A stretch of 64,000 nucleotides of DNA from Rossellomorea sp. BNER. Its GTDB lineage: Bacteria > Bacillota > Bacilli > Bacillales > Bacillaceae_B. Below the pieces are notes generated by a model. It saw only the letters and a list, made by a program, of their open reading frames with translations. It searched no databases and was not told where the DNA came from. Where the stretch lies: NCBI GenBank assembly GCA_024213275.1, contig JANAVG010000008.1, positions 197,445 to 261,444 on the forward strand, given 5' to 3'. The position numbers were made by a program, and so were the translations under genes. The number at the start of each line of letters is the position of its first letter. Within the stretch, counting starts at the first letter, position 1. Shown piece after piece: positions 27,258 through 36,599 of the stretch.

Positions 27258-28502
27258 ATGGGAGAAAACCTAAACCTATTTACTTCTACTCAATATGTCA
27301 TTAATGATGCACTTGCAAAACTTGGTTATACCGAAGAAATGTATGAACTATTGAAAGAACCTGTTCGAATGCTAACAGTAAGAATTCCTGTCCGTATGGA
27401 TGATGGAACCATCCAGGTATTTACTGGTTACCGTGCGCAACATAATGATGCTGTTGGTCCTACAAAAGGTGGGGTACGTTTCCACCCTGAAGTAGATGAG
27501 GAAGAAGTAAAGGCTTTATCAATGTGGATGAGTTTAAAATGTGGAATCGTTGATCTTCCATATGGAGGAGGAAAAGGCGGTATCATTTGTGATCCACGAA
27601 CAATGTCTTTTGCAGAGCTTGAGAAATTAAGCCGTGGATACGTTCGTGCCATCAGTCAAATTGTTGGACCGACGAAGGATATCCCTGCACCAGATGTTTA
27701 CACCAATTCCCAAATCATGGCTTGGATGATGGATGAATATAGTCGTTTACGCGAAAATGATTCTCCAGGCTTTATCACAGGTAAGCCGATTGTTCTTGGT
27801 GGTTCACAAGGTCGTGAGAAAGCAACTGCACAAGGTGTAACCATCTGTATAGAAGAAGCGGCTAAGAAGAGAAATATAAATATTAAAGGTGCTCGTGTTG
27901 TTATCCAAGGATTCGGAAATGCTGGTAGTTTCCTTGCTAAATTCATGCATGATGCGGGAGCGAAAGTCGTTGCCATTTCAGATGCCCACGGTGCATTATA
28001 TGATCAAGACGGCTTAGATATCGACTACCTATTAGATCGCCGGGATAGCTTTGGAACTGTTACTACTTTATTTGAAAACACGATTTCAAATAAGGAGCTC
28101 CTTGAATTAGAATGTGATATTCTTGTTCCTGCTGCGATTTCAAACCAAATTACATCAGAGAATGCCCACAATATTAAAGCAGCTATTGTAGTTGAAGCAG
28201 CAAATGGTCCAACGACATTTGAAGCTACAAAAATTCTGTCAGAACGCGGAATCCTACTAGTGCCAGATGTATTGGCTAGCGCTGGTGGAGTAACCGTATC
28301 TTATTTCGAGTGGGTTCAAAATAACCAAGGTTATTATTGGTCTGAAGAAGAAGTAAACGAGAAACTTCACGCTAAGTTAGTTTCTGCTTTTAACAATGTA
28401 TATGAAACATCGGAAAATCGCCGAGTAAATATGCGTTTAGCAGCCTACATGGTTGGAGCAAGAAAAATGGCTGAAGCATCTCGTTTCAGAGGATGGGTTT
28501 AA
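27258..28502 (+). CDS. rocG: NAD-specific glutamate dehydrogenase (RocG/GudB type)
   Basis: 414 residues. Substrate segment GPTKGGVRFHP, catalytic lysine in MSLKCGIVDLPYGGGKGGI, PAPDVYTNSQIMAWMMDEY, Rossmann GFGNAGSFLAKFM and C-terminal GVTVSYFEWVQNNQGYYW are all present. It deaminates glutamate to 2-oxoglutarate and ammonium. RocG and GudB cannot be told apart from sequence alone; I use rocG because of the rocAD neighbours. I find no -24/-12 element in the 269 nt before it, unlike B. subtilis rocG. ATG 27258 follows AAAGAGGCG. Confidence 0.92.
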   Translation: MGENLNLFTSTQYVINDALAKLGYTEEMYELLKEPVRMLTVRIPVRMDDGTIQVFTGYRAQHNDAVGPTKGGVRFHPEVDEEEVKALSMWMSLKCGIVDLPYGGGKGGIICDPRTMSFAELEKLSRGYVRAISQIVGPTKDIPAPDVYTNSQIMAWMMDEYSRLRENDSPGFITGKPIVLGGSQGREKATAQGVTICIEEAAKKRNINIKGARVVIQGFGNAGSFLAKFMHDAGAKVVAISDAHGALYDQDGLDIDYLLDRRDSFGTVTTLFENTISNKELLELECDILVPAAISNQITSENAHNIKAAIVVEAANGPTTFEATKILSERGILLVPDVLASAGGVTVSYFEWVQNNQGYYWSEEEVNEKLHAKLVSAFNNVYETSENRRVNMRLAAYMVGARKMAEASRFRGWV

Positions 28503-28529
28503 CTAGTATTTACTTTGTAAACTATTCAT

Positions 28530-28578
28530 AAAGACTTATTCCAGATGATATACTATTCATCAGGAATAAGTCTTTTTT
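28530..28578 (+). terminator. terminator of the glutamate dehydrogenase gene
   Basis: AAAGACTTATTCC and GGAATAAGTCTTT form a perfect 13-bp stem with a 20-nt loop and T6. Confidence 0.9.
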
Positions 28579-28640
28579 ATTGTAAGATAAAATAATCATA
28601 ACGTTTTTAGGTTAATATCTTTAAACAGGAGGGATATTCC

Positions 28641-30044
28641 ATGTCTGAGAGTGAGATAGTACCGGTACAATCATTGCCCACTATTGAAGAACAAGTTCGC
28701 AAACAAAAAAGGTTTTATAAAACAGGTGCAACTAGAACTTTAGAATATAGAGTTAACATATTAACTAAGCTTTCTAATCTCATTCGAGCCAATGAGGAAA
28801 AAATATTGCTTGCATTGAAAATGGATCTAAATAAGTCCAATCAGGAAGCATATACAACAGAGATAGGGATCCTCCTAGAAGAAATACGGCATACAATCAA
28901 ACATCTTGAAAAGTGGATGAAACCTGAAAAAGTGAAAACAGCCAAAACACATATAGGATCCAAAGGATATAAAATGGCAGAGCCTTATGGGGTAACCTTA
29001 ATCATCGCACCATGGAATTATCCTTTTCAACTAGCACTTTCGCCCCTTGTAGGAGCTATTGCTGCTGGAAACACTGCTATCATTAAACCATCTGAATTAA
29101 CTCCACACACCTCCCATTTATTAGCCCAGATGATACATGATACATTCGATTCTGAGTGTTTATTTGTTATGGAGGGGGGAGTGGAAACAACACAGAATTT
29201 ACTAAAACAGCCTTTTGACTATATTTTCTTTACAGGAAGTGTACCGGTAGGAAAGATTGTCATGGAAGCAGCATCAAAACAACTTATTCCCATCACTTTA
29301 GAACTAGGTGGGAAAAGTCCGTGCATTGTTGAAGAATCGGCAAACATCTCTTTAGCGGCAAAGAGAATTGCTTTTGGGAAACTAATCAACGTTGGTCAAA
29401 CCTGTATTGCTCCAGATTATTTATTTGTCCATAAAAAGGTTAAGGACCTATTTTTAGAGGAATTCAAAAAAGTTGTATCGGAATTTTACGGTCAGGACCC
29501 AATTGGCAACGAAGCCTACGGCCGAATAGTAAATCATAAGCATTTCGAACGTTTAAAGAGCTATCTATATGACGGAACCATCCTATTCGGAGGCAATGTA
29601 AATGAATTGGAATTAAAAGTAGAGCCAACAATACTTGAACCTAAAAATTCTAATGTTTCCATTATGCAAGAAGAAATATTTGGTCCAATATTGCCTTTAT
29701 TAGAATATGAGGACATTCAAGAAGTGATTGACTATGTCACAGAGCGCCCGAAGCCACTAGCCCTCTATGTGTTTACAACAAATGAGGACATTGAAGAAAA
29801 AGTGAACTCAAACATCTCCTTTGGCGGCGGTTGCGTCAATGACACATTAATGCATATCGCAACGCCATATCTACCTTTTGGAGGAGTAGGGGAAAGTGGA
29901 ATTGGAAGTTATCACGGCGAGTCAAGCTTTTCGACCTTCTCCCATTATAAAAGTGTATTAAAGCAAACAAATAAATTTGATTTCCGCTTCCGCTATCCTA
30001 ATGCTAAAAATGGGATGAAAATAATGAAGAAGTTGATGAAATAA
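28641..30044 (+). CDS. ywdH: class 3-like aldehyde dehydrogenase YwdH
   Basis: 467 residues of the short ALDH3/YwdH branch: [24 protein letters not shown], catalytic Glu in [12 protein letters not shown], nucleophile Cys in [11 protein letters not shown] and [16 protein letters not shown] near the end. The C-terminal tail is basic and hydrophobic and may attach to membranes, as in fatty-aldehyde dehydrogenases. ATG 28641 behind AGGAGGG. Monocistronic after the rocG terminator; physiological aldehyde unknown. Confidence 0.88.
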   Translation: MSESEIVPVQSLPTIEEQVRKQKRFYKTGATRTLEYRVNILTKLSNLIRANEEKILLALKMDLNKSNQEAYTTEIGILLEEIRHTIKHLEKWMKPEKVKTAKTHIGSKGYKMAEPYGVTLIIAPWNYPFQLALSPLVGAIAAGNTAIIKPSELTPHTSHLLAQMIHDTFDSECLFVMEGGVETTQNLLKQPFDYIFFTGSVPVGKIVMEAASKQLIPITLELGGKSPCIVEESANISLAAKRIAFGKLINVGQTCIAPDYLFVHKKVKDLFLEEFKKVVSEFYGQDPIGNEAYGRIVNHKHFERLKSYLYDGTILFGGNVNELELKVEPTILEPKNSNVSIMQEEIFGPILPLLEYEDIQEVIDYVTERPKPLALYVFTTNEDIEEKVNSNISFGGGCVNDTLMHIATPYLPFGGVGESGIGSYHGESSFSTFSHYKSVLKQTNKFDFRFRYPNAKNGMKIMKKLMK

Positions 30045-30322
30045 GTGGGATCAAAGGTTGAGGAATGAAAAGATGTTGTGGAAATGTGATTAATCTATCA
30101 TAAACCCAATTTATGATCAAGGAATTTTAAGGATTTTACACATAAAATAGGTATCGAAGCTCAAATTCTAAATTCATTTGTCCTGATTAGCTCTTATTTT
30201 TTTACCGAATCATCGTTTTATTTGTTCGGATTAAGCAATATATTGACCAATCGACGTAAAATGACAAATTTAACGTGTTTTTGCCATGTTATTATTGCTA
30301 ACAACACATAACCAAACAAAAA

Positions 30323-30416
30323 GAGGCTGTCCCAAGGTGTCAGGAACCATAGCTGCCATATATAAGCAATATATGGGTGAACAAGGTGGTTCCAGATCCG
30401 ATTGGGACAGCCCCTC
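30323..30416. repeat. long-hairpin repeat, family I copy B
   Basis: GAGGCTGTCCCAA and TTGGGACAGCCCCTC arms around GGTGTCAGGAACCAT and GGTGGTTCCAGATCC. Shorter loop than copy A. Lies just past the yuzA stop and may end that minus-strand transcript. The rest of 30045-30428 shows nothing else. Confidence 0.85.
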
Positions 30417-30428
30417 ATTTTATCAATA

Positions 30429-30662
30429 CTATCGAGTAGGTCTTGGTTCAGGTTCTCGCTCAACTTCTTCTGATGGTTTAAATAGCAGTCCAAGGTTGAT
30501 TAATCCAGCGATTCCGACTAAACCATAAATCAATCGAGCTAATGCGCTGTCTTGGCCGCCAAAGATAGCTGCTACAAGATCAAATTGGAAAAATCCGATT
30601 AGTCCCCAGTTTATTGCTCCAATAATAGTAAGAACCAAGGCAATACGTTGAATAGCACTCAT
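30429..30662 (-). CDS. yuzA: DUF378 membrane protein YuzA
   Basis: 77 residues, two TM helices: MSAIQRIALVLTIIGAINWG is the DUF378 signature and GLVGIAGLINLGLLF the second helix; the tail is polar (EEVEREPEPRPTR). Function unknown, widely conserved in bacilli. ATG 30662 follows AAGGAGGAG. Divergent from yugJ, its B. subtilis neighbour. Confidence 0.88.
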   Translation of the reverse strand: MSAIQRIALVLTIIGAINWGLIGFFQFDLVAAIFGGQDSALARLIYGLVGIAGLINLGLLFKPSEEVEREPEPRPTR

Positions 30663-30745
30663 GATGTACTCCTCCTTATGATATGGCTCATTTATAGAAT
30701 GTTACAATAGTCCGGAATTATACATTAGTCAACAAAGAATTTCGC

Positions 30746-30762
30746 TGGGCATTATCTTTGCA
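30746..30762 (+). promoter_or_regulatory. predicted sigma-54 promoter of yugJ
   Basis: TGGGCATTATCTTTGCA: GGCA and TTGCA with exact 12-nt GG-to-GC spacing (two mismatches outside the core). It lies 68 nt before the yugJ start. Confidence 0.6.
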
Positions 30763-30830
30763 AATAGGGAATAGTATATCCGATAATGAAGTAGAGCTAC
30801 ACTTCAAAAATCCAAAAGGAGGTCAATTGA

Positions 30831-31994
30831 ATGAATGGCTTCACATTTTATAATCCGACCAAATTAATTTTTGGAAAAGACCAATTAGAACAATTAACAG
30901 ATTTAATTCCCGACTATGGGAGTAGGGTTTTACTTGTTTATGGTGGAGGAAGTATAAAGCGAAATGGACTTTACGATAAAGTCGTTACATATTTTAAAAA
31001 AATAGACGCGGAAGTATTTGAACTATCTGGAGTAGAACCGAATCCTCGGATTTCAACTGTCCGAAAGGGTGTTGAGATTTGTAAAGCAGAGAATGTTGAT
31101 TTTATTTTAGCTGTGGGTGGTGGAAGTGTTATTGACTGTACGAAAGCCATTGCAGCTGGGGCAAAATATGATGGTGATGCTTGGGATCTCGTTATCAAAA
31201 AAGCTACGGTAGAGGAAGCACTCCCATTTGGTACTGTGCTGACTCTGGCAGCGACCGGATCCGAAATGAATTCGGGATCCGTTATTACGAACTGGGAAAC
31301 GAATGAAAAGTATGGTTGGGGAAGTCCGTTTACATTCCCAAAATTCTCAATTCTAGATCCTGAGAATACGTTTACAGTACCTAAAGATCAAACGATTTAT
31401 GGAATGGTCGACATGATGTCCCATGTTTTCGAACAATATTTCCATAATGTAGACAACACACCACTGCAGGATCGTATGTGTGAATCTGTTTTAAATACAG
31501 TTATGGAAACAGCTCCTAAGCTATTGAATGATCTTGAAAATTATGAGTTAAGAGAAACCATCCTTTATTCTGGAACCATCGCCTTAAACGGAATGCTGCA
31601 AATGGGCTACCGTGGGGATTGGGCATCGCATAATATAGAACACGCTGTATCTGCTGTGTATGATATTCCGCATGCCGGTGGCCTTGCGATTCTTTTCCCA
31701 AATTGGATGAAGCACAACTTAAAAGTGAATCCTTCTCGTTTTGCCCAACTTGCAAAAAGGGTATTTAATGTAAATCCAGAAGGGAAATCTGAAGAAGAAA
31801 TTGGTTTAGAAGGAATTGAAAAGCTTCGTGAATTCTGGTCAAGTCTTGGTGCGCCAGTAACATTAAAAGATTATAATATTGATGATAGCCAGCTTGATGT
31901 CATCGCTGAAAAAGCTATGGCAAACGGTGAATTCGGTAACTTTAAACCACTAAACAAAGAAGACGTCCTCGCAATCTTGCGTGCATCTTTATAA
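30831..31994 (+). CDS. yugJ: iron-containing alcohol dehydrogenase YugJ (butanol dehydrogenase type)
   Basis: 387 residues. NAD(P)-binding GGGSIKRNG and [15 protein letters not shown], then the metal region [13 protein letters not shown] and [21 protein letters not shown] with the Asp and three His ligands. Reduces butanal and similar aldehydes with NADH; B. subtilis YugJ has the same length. ATG 30831 behind AAAGGAGG. The apparent sigma-54 promoter suggests induction by a metabolite-sensing activator rather than housekeeping expression. Confidence 0.92.
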   Translation: MNGFTFYNPTKLIFGKDQLEQLTDLIPDYGSRVLLVYGGGSIKRNGLYDKVVTYFKKIDAEVFELSGVEPNPRISTVRKGVEICKAENVDFILAVGGGSVIDCTKAIAAGAKYDGDAWDLVIKKATVEEALPFGTVLTLAATGSEMNSGSVITNWETNEKYGWGSPFTFPKFSILDPENTFTVPKDQTIYGMVDMMSHVFEQYFHNVDNTPLQDRMCESVLNTVMETAPKLLNDLENYELRETILYSGTIALNGMLQMGYRGDWASHNIEHAVSAVYDIPHAGGLAILFPNWMKHNLKVNPSRFAQLAKRVFNVNPEGKSEEEIGLEGIEKLREFWSSLGAPVTLKDYNIDDSQLDVIAEKAMANGEFGNFKPLNKEDVLAILRASL

Positions 31995-32027
31995 AAAAAG
32001 GGAAGGAGCTACTCATTTTGAGTAGGT

Positions 32028-32063
32028 GTACCAGGTACAAAAGGGTCGAATTGTACCTGGTAC
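32028..32063. repeat. GTACCAGGTACAA inverted repeat (family III, small copy)
   Basis: GTACCAGGTACAA (32028-32040) and its exact complement TTGTACCTGGTAC (32051-32063) with a 10-nt loop, between the convergent yugJ and acetyltransferase genes. Same core as 4633-4747. Confidence 0.85.
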
Positions 32064-32092
32064 AAATCTCTTAAATCTCTATTCCACACATT

Positions 32093-32530
32093 CTACAACT
32101 TTTTCTCCAATATGATCTTTGGTTCGCCTTTGTCATCTGTATAGGTTCCGATGACATTAAAACCTGATTTAAGGTTTAAGATCAACATACTCTTCCATAT
32201 GTTTTTTGTTTTTGTTTGAATGGTCTTATATCCATGATTTATGCACCATTCATGCTGCTGTGTCATTAGAACAGAGGCAATTCCTTGACCCCGATAGGAA
32301 GGGTGGACACCTCCTAACCAGCTATAAAAATGCCCAAGTTTTCGATCGTATCCTACCTTAAAGCCAATTACCTTTTCAGAATCTATTGCTAAGTTAATTA
32401 AAGGATTTTTCTTTTCTTCCAGAGAATTAATAAAGTCACTATCGGATTGAAATATTTCTTGATACAAGATTGTTGCCTTTTTTTGTAGCGACAATGGAAG
32501 GTTGGAAATAGTAAATGTTAGGTATTCCAC
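32093..32530 (-). CDS. GNAT-family N-acetyltransferase
   Basis: 145 residues with the GNAT acetyl-CoA motif A GGVHPSYRGQGIASVLM (about 75-92) and following TKNIWKSMLILNLKSGF. Preceded by IGFKVGYDRKLGHFYSW strands. Substrate unknown. GTG 32530 lies 6 nt after GAGGTG; an in-frame GTG at 32539 overlaps that site. Confidence 0.85.
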   Translation of the reverse strand: MEYLTFTISNLPLSLQKKATILYQEIFQSDSDFINSLEEKKNPLINLAIDSEKVIGFKVGYDRKLGHFYSWLGGVHPSYRGQGIASVLMTQQHEWCINHGYKTIQTKTKNIWKSMLILNLKSGFNVIGTYTDDKGEPKIILEKKL

Positions 32531-32659
32531 AGCTTTCACCTCAGATTGTTAAATTTTTTTGTATTGGACACGCTTACATAAAGGAAGCTTTCTTGATAAT
32601 ATTCGCAGCTTTCGATAAAGTGGTAAATGGAAAAACTATTTATAATGGAGGATTAAATT

Positions 32660-34009
32660 ATGACACACGTTCGTTTTGATTACTCTAAAGCTCTTTCTTT
32701 TTTTGGCGAACATGAAATTACATATTTGAGTGATGCTGTAAAAGTGGCCCATCACTCTCTACATGAACAAACAGGTGCAGGTAGTGACTTTTTAGGTTGG
32801 ATTGATCTCCCTGTTGATTATGACAAAGAAGAGTTTTCTCGCATTCAAAAGTCTGCAGAGAAAGTAAAGAATGATTCTGATGTGCTATTAGTGATTGGAA
32901 TTGGTGGTTCATACTTAGGAGCTCGTGCAGCGATTGAAATGCTTAATCACAGCTTTTATAATGCTCTACCATCTGAAAAACGTCAAACCCCACAAGTACT
33001 ATTTGTAGGAAACAACATTAGTTCGACGTATATGAAAGATTTAATGGATCTTCTTGATGGTAAGGATTTCTCGATTAACGTGATTTCGAAATCAGGTACT
33101 ACAACAGAACCTGCCATTGCGTTCCGTATTTTCCGTAAGCTTTTGGAAGAAAAGTATGGAGTGGAAGAAGCTCGTCAGCGTATCTATGCAACAACAGATA
33201 AAGCAAAAGGTGCGTTAAAAACGCTTGCGACAGATGAAGGCTATGAATCATTTGTCGTTCCTGATGATGTTGGAGGGCGCTACTCAGTTCTTACTGCTGT
33301 TGGACTACTTCCAATTGCTGTAAGTGGTGTTGATATTGTTGCGATGATGAACGGTGCCGCTGAAGCTCGCGAAGATTTTAGCAAGTCCGAGCTTAAAGAA
33401 AATGCAGCCTATCAATATGCTGCTGTTCGAAATGCCCTATATAATAAAGGAAAAACAATTGAAATGCTTATCAATTATGAACCAGGGCTTCAATATTTTT
33501 CGGAGTGGTGGAAGCAGCTGTTCGGAGAAAGTGAAGGGAAAGATCAAAAAGGAATCTTCCCATCGTCTGCAAATTTCTCAACTGATCTTCATTCAATGGG
33601 CCAATACGTTCAGGAGGGTCGCCGTGACTTGTTTGAAACCGTCATTAAAGTTTCCGAGCCACGCCATGAATTGACTCTTGAAAAAGCTGAAAGTGATCTT
33701 GATGGATTAAACTATTTAGCTGGTGAAACGGTTGATTTTGTCAATAACAAAGCATTTGAAGGAACCTTATTAGCCCATACTGACGGTGGAGTTCCTAACT
33801 TAATTGTAGAAATTCCGAAAATGGATGCTTTTACATTTGGATACCTAGTGTACTTCTTCGAGAAAGCATGTGCGATGAGTGGTTATTTACTTGGAGTGAA
33901 TCCATTCGACCAACCGGGAGTAGAAGCCTATAAAGTAAACATGTTTGCTCTTCTCGGAAAACCAGGATTTGAAGAGAAAAAGAAAGAACTTGAAAAACGT
34001 TTGAAATAA
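32660..34009 (+). CDS. pgi: glucose-6-phosphate isomerase
   Basis: 449 residues, standard for the short bacillar Pgi. Signature SIS motifs [42 protein letters not shown], the catalytic Glu region [17 protein letters not shown] and His/Lys in [14 protein letters not shown]. Interconverts glucose-6-P and fructose-6-P. ATG 32660 after GGAGG. In B. subtilis pgi also follows the yugJ/yugK genes and precedes yugN; here a 2-kb insertion separates it from yugN. Confidence 0.97.
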   Translation: MTHVRFDYSKALSFFGEHEITYLSDAVKVAHHSLHEQTGAGSDFLGWIDLPVDYDKEEFSRIQKSAEKVKNDSDVLLVIGIGGSYLGARAAIEMLNHSFYNALPSEKRQTPQVLFVGNNISSTYMKDLMDLLDGKDFSINVISKSGTTTEPAIAFRIFRKLLEEKYGVEEARQRIYATTDKAKGALKTLATDEGYESFVVPDDVGGRYSVLTAVGLLPIAVSGVDIVAMMNGAAEAREDFSKSELKENAAYQYAAVRNALYNKGKTIEMLINYEPGLQYFSEWWKQLFGESEGKDQKGIFPSSANFSTDLHSMGQYVQEGRRDLFETVIKVSEPRHELTLEKAESDLDGLNYLAGETVDFVNNKAFEGTLLAHTDGGVPNLIVEIPKMDAFTFGYLVYFFEKACAMSGYLLGVNPFDQPGVEAYKVNMFALLGKPGFEEKKKELEKRLK

Positions 34010-34016
34010 TAATGAT

Positions 34017-34126
34017 GGAGCTGTCTCAAAAGGATGGCGAACCACTATGATTGTCCATGTATAGAAGGTGTTTTGCGGTTTCTTCTATACATGGAAGTTG
34101 TGGTTCCTTACTCCTTGGTCTTTTTT
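34017..34126 (-). repeat. long-hairpin repeat, family I copy C (right arm displaced)
   Basis: GGAGCTGTCTCAAAA (34017-34031) starts the element; CCATGTATAGAAG/CTTCTATACATGG forms a perfect inner stem and GTGGTTCC closes the core. The expected right arm TTTTGAGACAGCTCC is not here but at 36114-36128. Orientation is opposite to the other copies. It follows the pgi stop and has a T7 run, so it may still act as terminator. Confidence 0.85.
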
Positions 34127-34390
34127 TGATAAGTACGAAAAACCTTAATAAATCAAGGATTAATAACATTTTTCGAGCAATTTATAATGACTTATTTTTT
34201 AAAAATGATAAATGAAAAAGACCTTATAAAAAGAGTCCTTTAGAAAAATCTAATAGGTAAATTACTTAATACTTTAGCTTTCATTAATTTAACAAACTGA
34301 ATTCTTAAACACCCTCTTCAATATTGTCACGATCTCCAGAATACAAAATATAAGTTAATCAATAAACATAAGTGTTAACATTGTTGTCCT

Positions 34391-34513
34391 CTACACAACC
34401 TTCTGAACGAGCAATATACCTTTACTATATAAACCTCTAACCACTCTACTTACTTTTGTTTCACTTGTACCTAATGCCTTTGCAAGTTCTCTTTGTGTTA
34501 AAGGAATAGGTTG
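34391..34513 (-). pseudogene. remnant of a winged-HTH regulator (C-terminal end)
   Basis: Read on the minus strand, 40 codons before a stop give PLTQRELAKALGTSETKVSR followed by VVRGLYSKGILLVQ, a Crp/MarR-like HTH. The frame is closed by a stop four codons upstream and no start or binding site precedes it. Adjacent minus frames show LARMQL and HKANFKKLAKE fragments, as expected from a frameshifted, decaying gene. It lies within the 2-kb inserted segment. Confidence 0.5.
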
Positions 34514-34827
34514 GCTTTTCTTGGATTATCTACAATTGCATTCGAGCCAAAACCTACTCTTTGGCTAATTTCTTAAAATTGGCTTTATGCAAACTAGATT
34601 TGTATAAAGTATGCATAGAATAAAAAGAGAACGGTAGTCATCCAATGTTTTCTTCTCATTACTAATAGTTATTAAAGCCAATTAAGAGCACAGAGGTATT
34701 GGAAATTACTTCCTAAGACTGTATTATCAAATGAAATGTTTATTTAAACTTTAACTAAGAAGTAAAGGAATTTGGTAAAAGCAAAAGATTGGTAACAGTC
34801 TGAAAGATAAAATGAGGTGTTTCATTA

Positions 34828-35829
34828 ATGATTAATCTCGATCGAGGAGAAATTACCAAAGTGAACGGTAAAACCAAGATTGTTCAATCGAATATTAAAG
34901 CTTGGACTGCAATTGGAGCATGTTCTATCACACTTTTCTTAATTATATTGAAATCCTTTTTTCCTGAAGCACCGGATTACACAATAGGATTTGCTCCAGT
35001 AGAAATTACGGTATTTTCTTCAATCTTGGGAATGATTACAATGGCACTATCTATTAACTGGCAGCGTGAAAGTTTAATTCCACGTTTTCTTTTGCTAATT
35101 AGCTCATGGGGAACTTGTTTTTTATTAGTCTGGTCATCAGGTGGTATTGTGTTTGACACTTTACGAACAGCTGCTGTACTTGGAATACCAGGCTTGCCAC
35201 CTGTCGTAGATTGGCCAGGGTTTGCAACCAGAACGATTTGTCTCATAGCTGCCATACTGCTTGCTACAGCGACCATCTCTTTTCAACGTATATCCCGAGG
35301 GGCATGTATTGTATGTGGTCAAGGTCCTTCGGTGAAAATCCAACCTGACCATAAATGGTTCGGCTATACTGCATTTATCCTAACTTTTCCATATCCTTTA
35401 TTAAAACTTTATTGGTCCTTCGGTGGAACCCTAGGAGGTGGCCAAAATTTCAATCAACATTCTGCCTATGGAGAAATAATAGTATTTGGCGTTTGTGCAC
35501 TACTTTGTCTTGCTCTTGTACAAAAATGGGGGCGTATTTTTCCTGGCTGGGTTCCTTTTATTGCTGGGAAAAAAGTTCCTCGATTCATTCTAATCACCGG
35601 AGGTTGGGTTGCTGCATCCATGACAGTTTCAATGGGATTTTTGGCAATATTGGGATCTCTTATGGAGGTATTAGGTCTTGCCGATGGGCCAATGAATTTC
35701 AATGACACAGGTTTGCTAGTATCTATGGTATATGGAGGATGGTTGTTGCTGGGCATAGCGATTACTGGAGCTACTTTGAATTATCAAAAGCAAACCAGGG
35801 GGAAATGTTCAAAGTGTGGAAAAGCTTGA
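34828..35829 (+). CDS. internally duplicated polytopic membrane protein with two CxxC motifs
   Basis: 333 residues, about eight TM helices, no family recognised. The two halves (1-166 and 167-333) resemble each other: each starts with a hydrophobic segment after KAW or KWF and each ends with the pattern AT(I/L)xxQ(R/K)xxRGxCxxCG (C160/C163, and C327/C330), so the gene arose by tandem duplication. The cysteine pairs sit on the same side of the membrane and could bind metal or form disulphides. ATG 34828 after GAGGTG. It is the only intact gene in the segment inserted between pgi and yugN; own terminator follows. Confidence 0.7.
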   Translation: MINLDRGEITKVNGKTKIVQSNIKAWTAIGACSITLFLIILKSFFPEAPDYTIGFAPVEITVFSSILGMITMALSINWQRESLIPRFLLLISSWGTCFLLVWSSGGIVFDTLRTAAVLGIPGLPPVVDWPGFATRTICLIAAILLATATISFQRISRGACIVCGQGPSVKIQPDHKWFGYTAFILTFPYPLLKLYWSFGGTLGGGQNFNQHSAYGEIIVFGVCALLCLALVQKWGRIFPGWVPFIAGKKVPRFILITGGWVAASMTVSMGFLAILGSLMEVLGLADGPMNFNDTGLLVSMVYGGWLLLGIAITGATLNYQKQTRGKCSKCGKA

Positions 35830-35846
35830 ATAATCTTTATAGATAC

Positions 35847-35884
35847 ATTAAAACAGGATCTCTAATCAAAGATCCTGTTTTAAT
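35847..35884 (+). terminator. terminator after the duplicated membrane protein gene
   Basis: ATTAAAACAGGATC and GATCCTGTTTTAAT, a perfect 14-bp stem with a 10-nt loop; the T tract is within the arm. The rest of 35830-36113 shows nothing I can assign. Confidence 0.75.
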
Positions 35885-36113
35885 GACGATAATATTTCAA
35901 TATATTAACTAGATTTGTAGAGTATTCATTCCTAGATTCCCTTACAGACCGATCTTAGTTGGCTTAATGGCTAATAACGAAAAATAAATAAAAAATCAGG
36001 GTTGCTAAACAAGAGCCGAATTGTTATTAAAATAGTGGGTGAGAAGGAACACTATTGTAAATATGAAAAAACCAGTAATACCAATGGTTTAAGGGACTTT
36101 CCGTACTTACCAT

Positions 36114-36128
36114 TTTTGAGACAGCTCC
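36114..36128. repeat. displaced right arm of family I copy C
   Basis: TTTTGAGACAGCTCC is the exact complement of the left arm at 34017-34031. No other family core is present beside it. Confidence 0.75.
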
Positions 36129-36191
36129 TTTTCTTTACATGATTTTTTTCTCCTTAGATAAAACTATAAGTATCTGAAAGGAGATGGAATC

Positions 36192-36599
36192 ATGATTGAA
36201 TTATCTTCTAAAATTGAAGGACAGCATTATCAGCTCTATAAACTGGAGCAATTGCTAAAGCCGCTAGGTTACTCGATTGGTGGCGGATGGGAATATGATC
36301 ACGGCTATTTTGATTATAAAATTGATGACGAAGTCGGATATCAATTTTTACGGATTCCCTTTCAATCGATTGATGGTCAGCTCGATTCTCGTGGTGCAAC
36401 TGTCCAGCTAGGAAAACCATTTTTGCTCTCGCATAAATACCAGGTAGGGGTAGATGACCATGCATCTGCGGGTGCCATGTCAGGTTCGTTTAATCAGTTC
36501 CAAGAACCGCAAGATCCTGATGCCAGTGTGTCTGAAGAATATGTCCACACTGGTAAGGAGCTTGTGAAAGAATTGGAAAACGTGTTAGCAACTAATTAG
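36192..36599 (+). CDS. yugN: YugN-like family protein
   Basis: 135 residues, soluble, with the YugN pattern GYSIGGGWEYDHGYFDYKID and FLRIPFQSIDGQLDSRGATVQLGKPFLLSHKYQVG; the C-terminus is acidic. Function unknown. ATG 36192 after AAAGGAGATGG. Its 3' end overlaps the convergent yugO by 8 nt, as tight packing of the yugN-yugO pair suggests. Confidence 0.9.
   Translation: MIELSSKIEGQHYQLYKLEQLLKPLGYSIGGGWEYDHGYFDYKIDDEVGYQFLRIPFQSIDGQLDSRGATVQLGKPFLLSHKYQVGVDDHASAGAMSGSFNQFQEPQDPDASVSEEYVHTGKELVKELENVLATN

Noticed and set aside
30286..30528. 80-codon plus-strand ORF across repeat copy B and the yuzA 3' end.
   Set aside because: It is the antisense of yuzA joined to repeat sequence.
34017..36128. 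Insertion sequence or prophage as source of the 2-kb segment.
   Set aside because: No transposase, integrase or phage gene is visible; only the split repeat supports an insertion.
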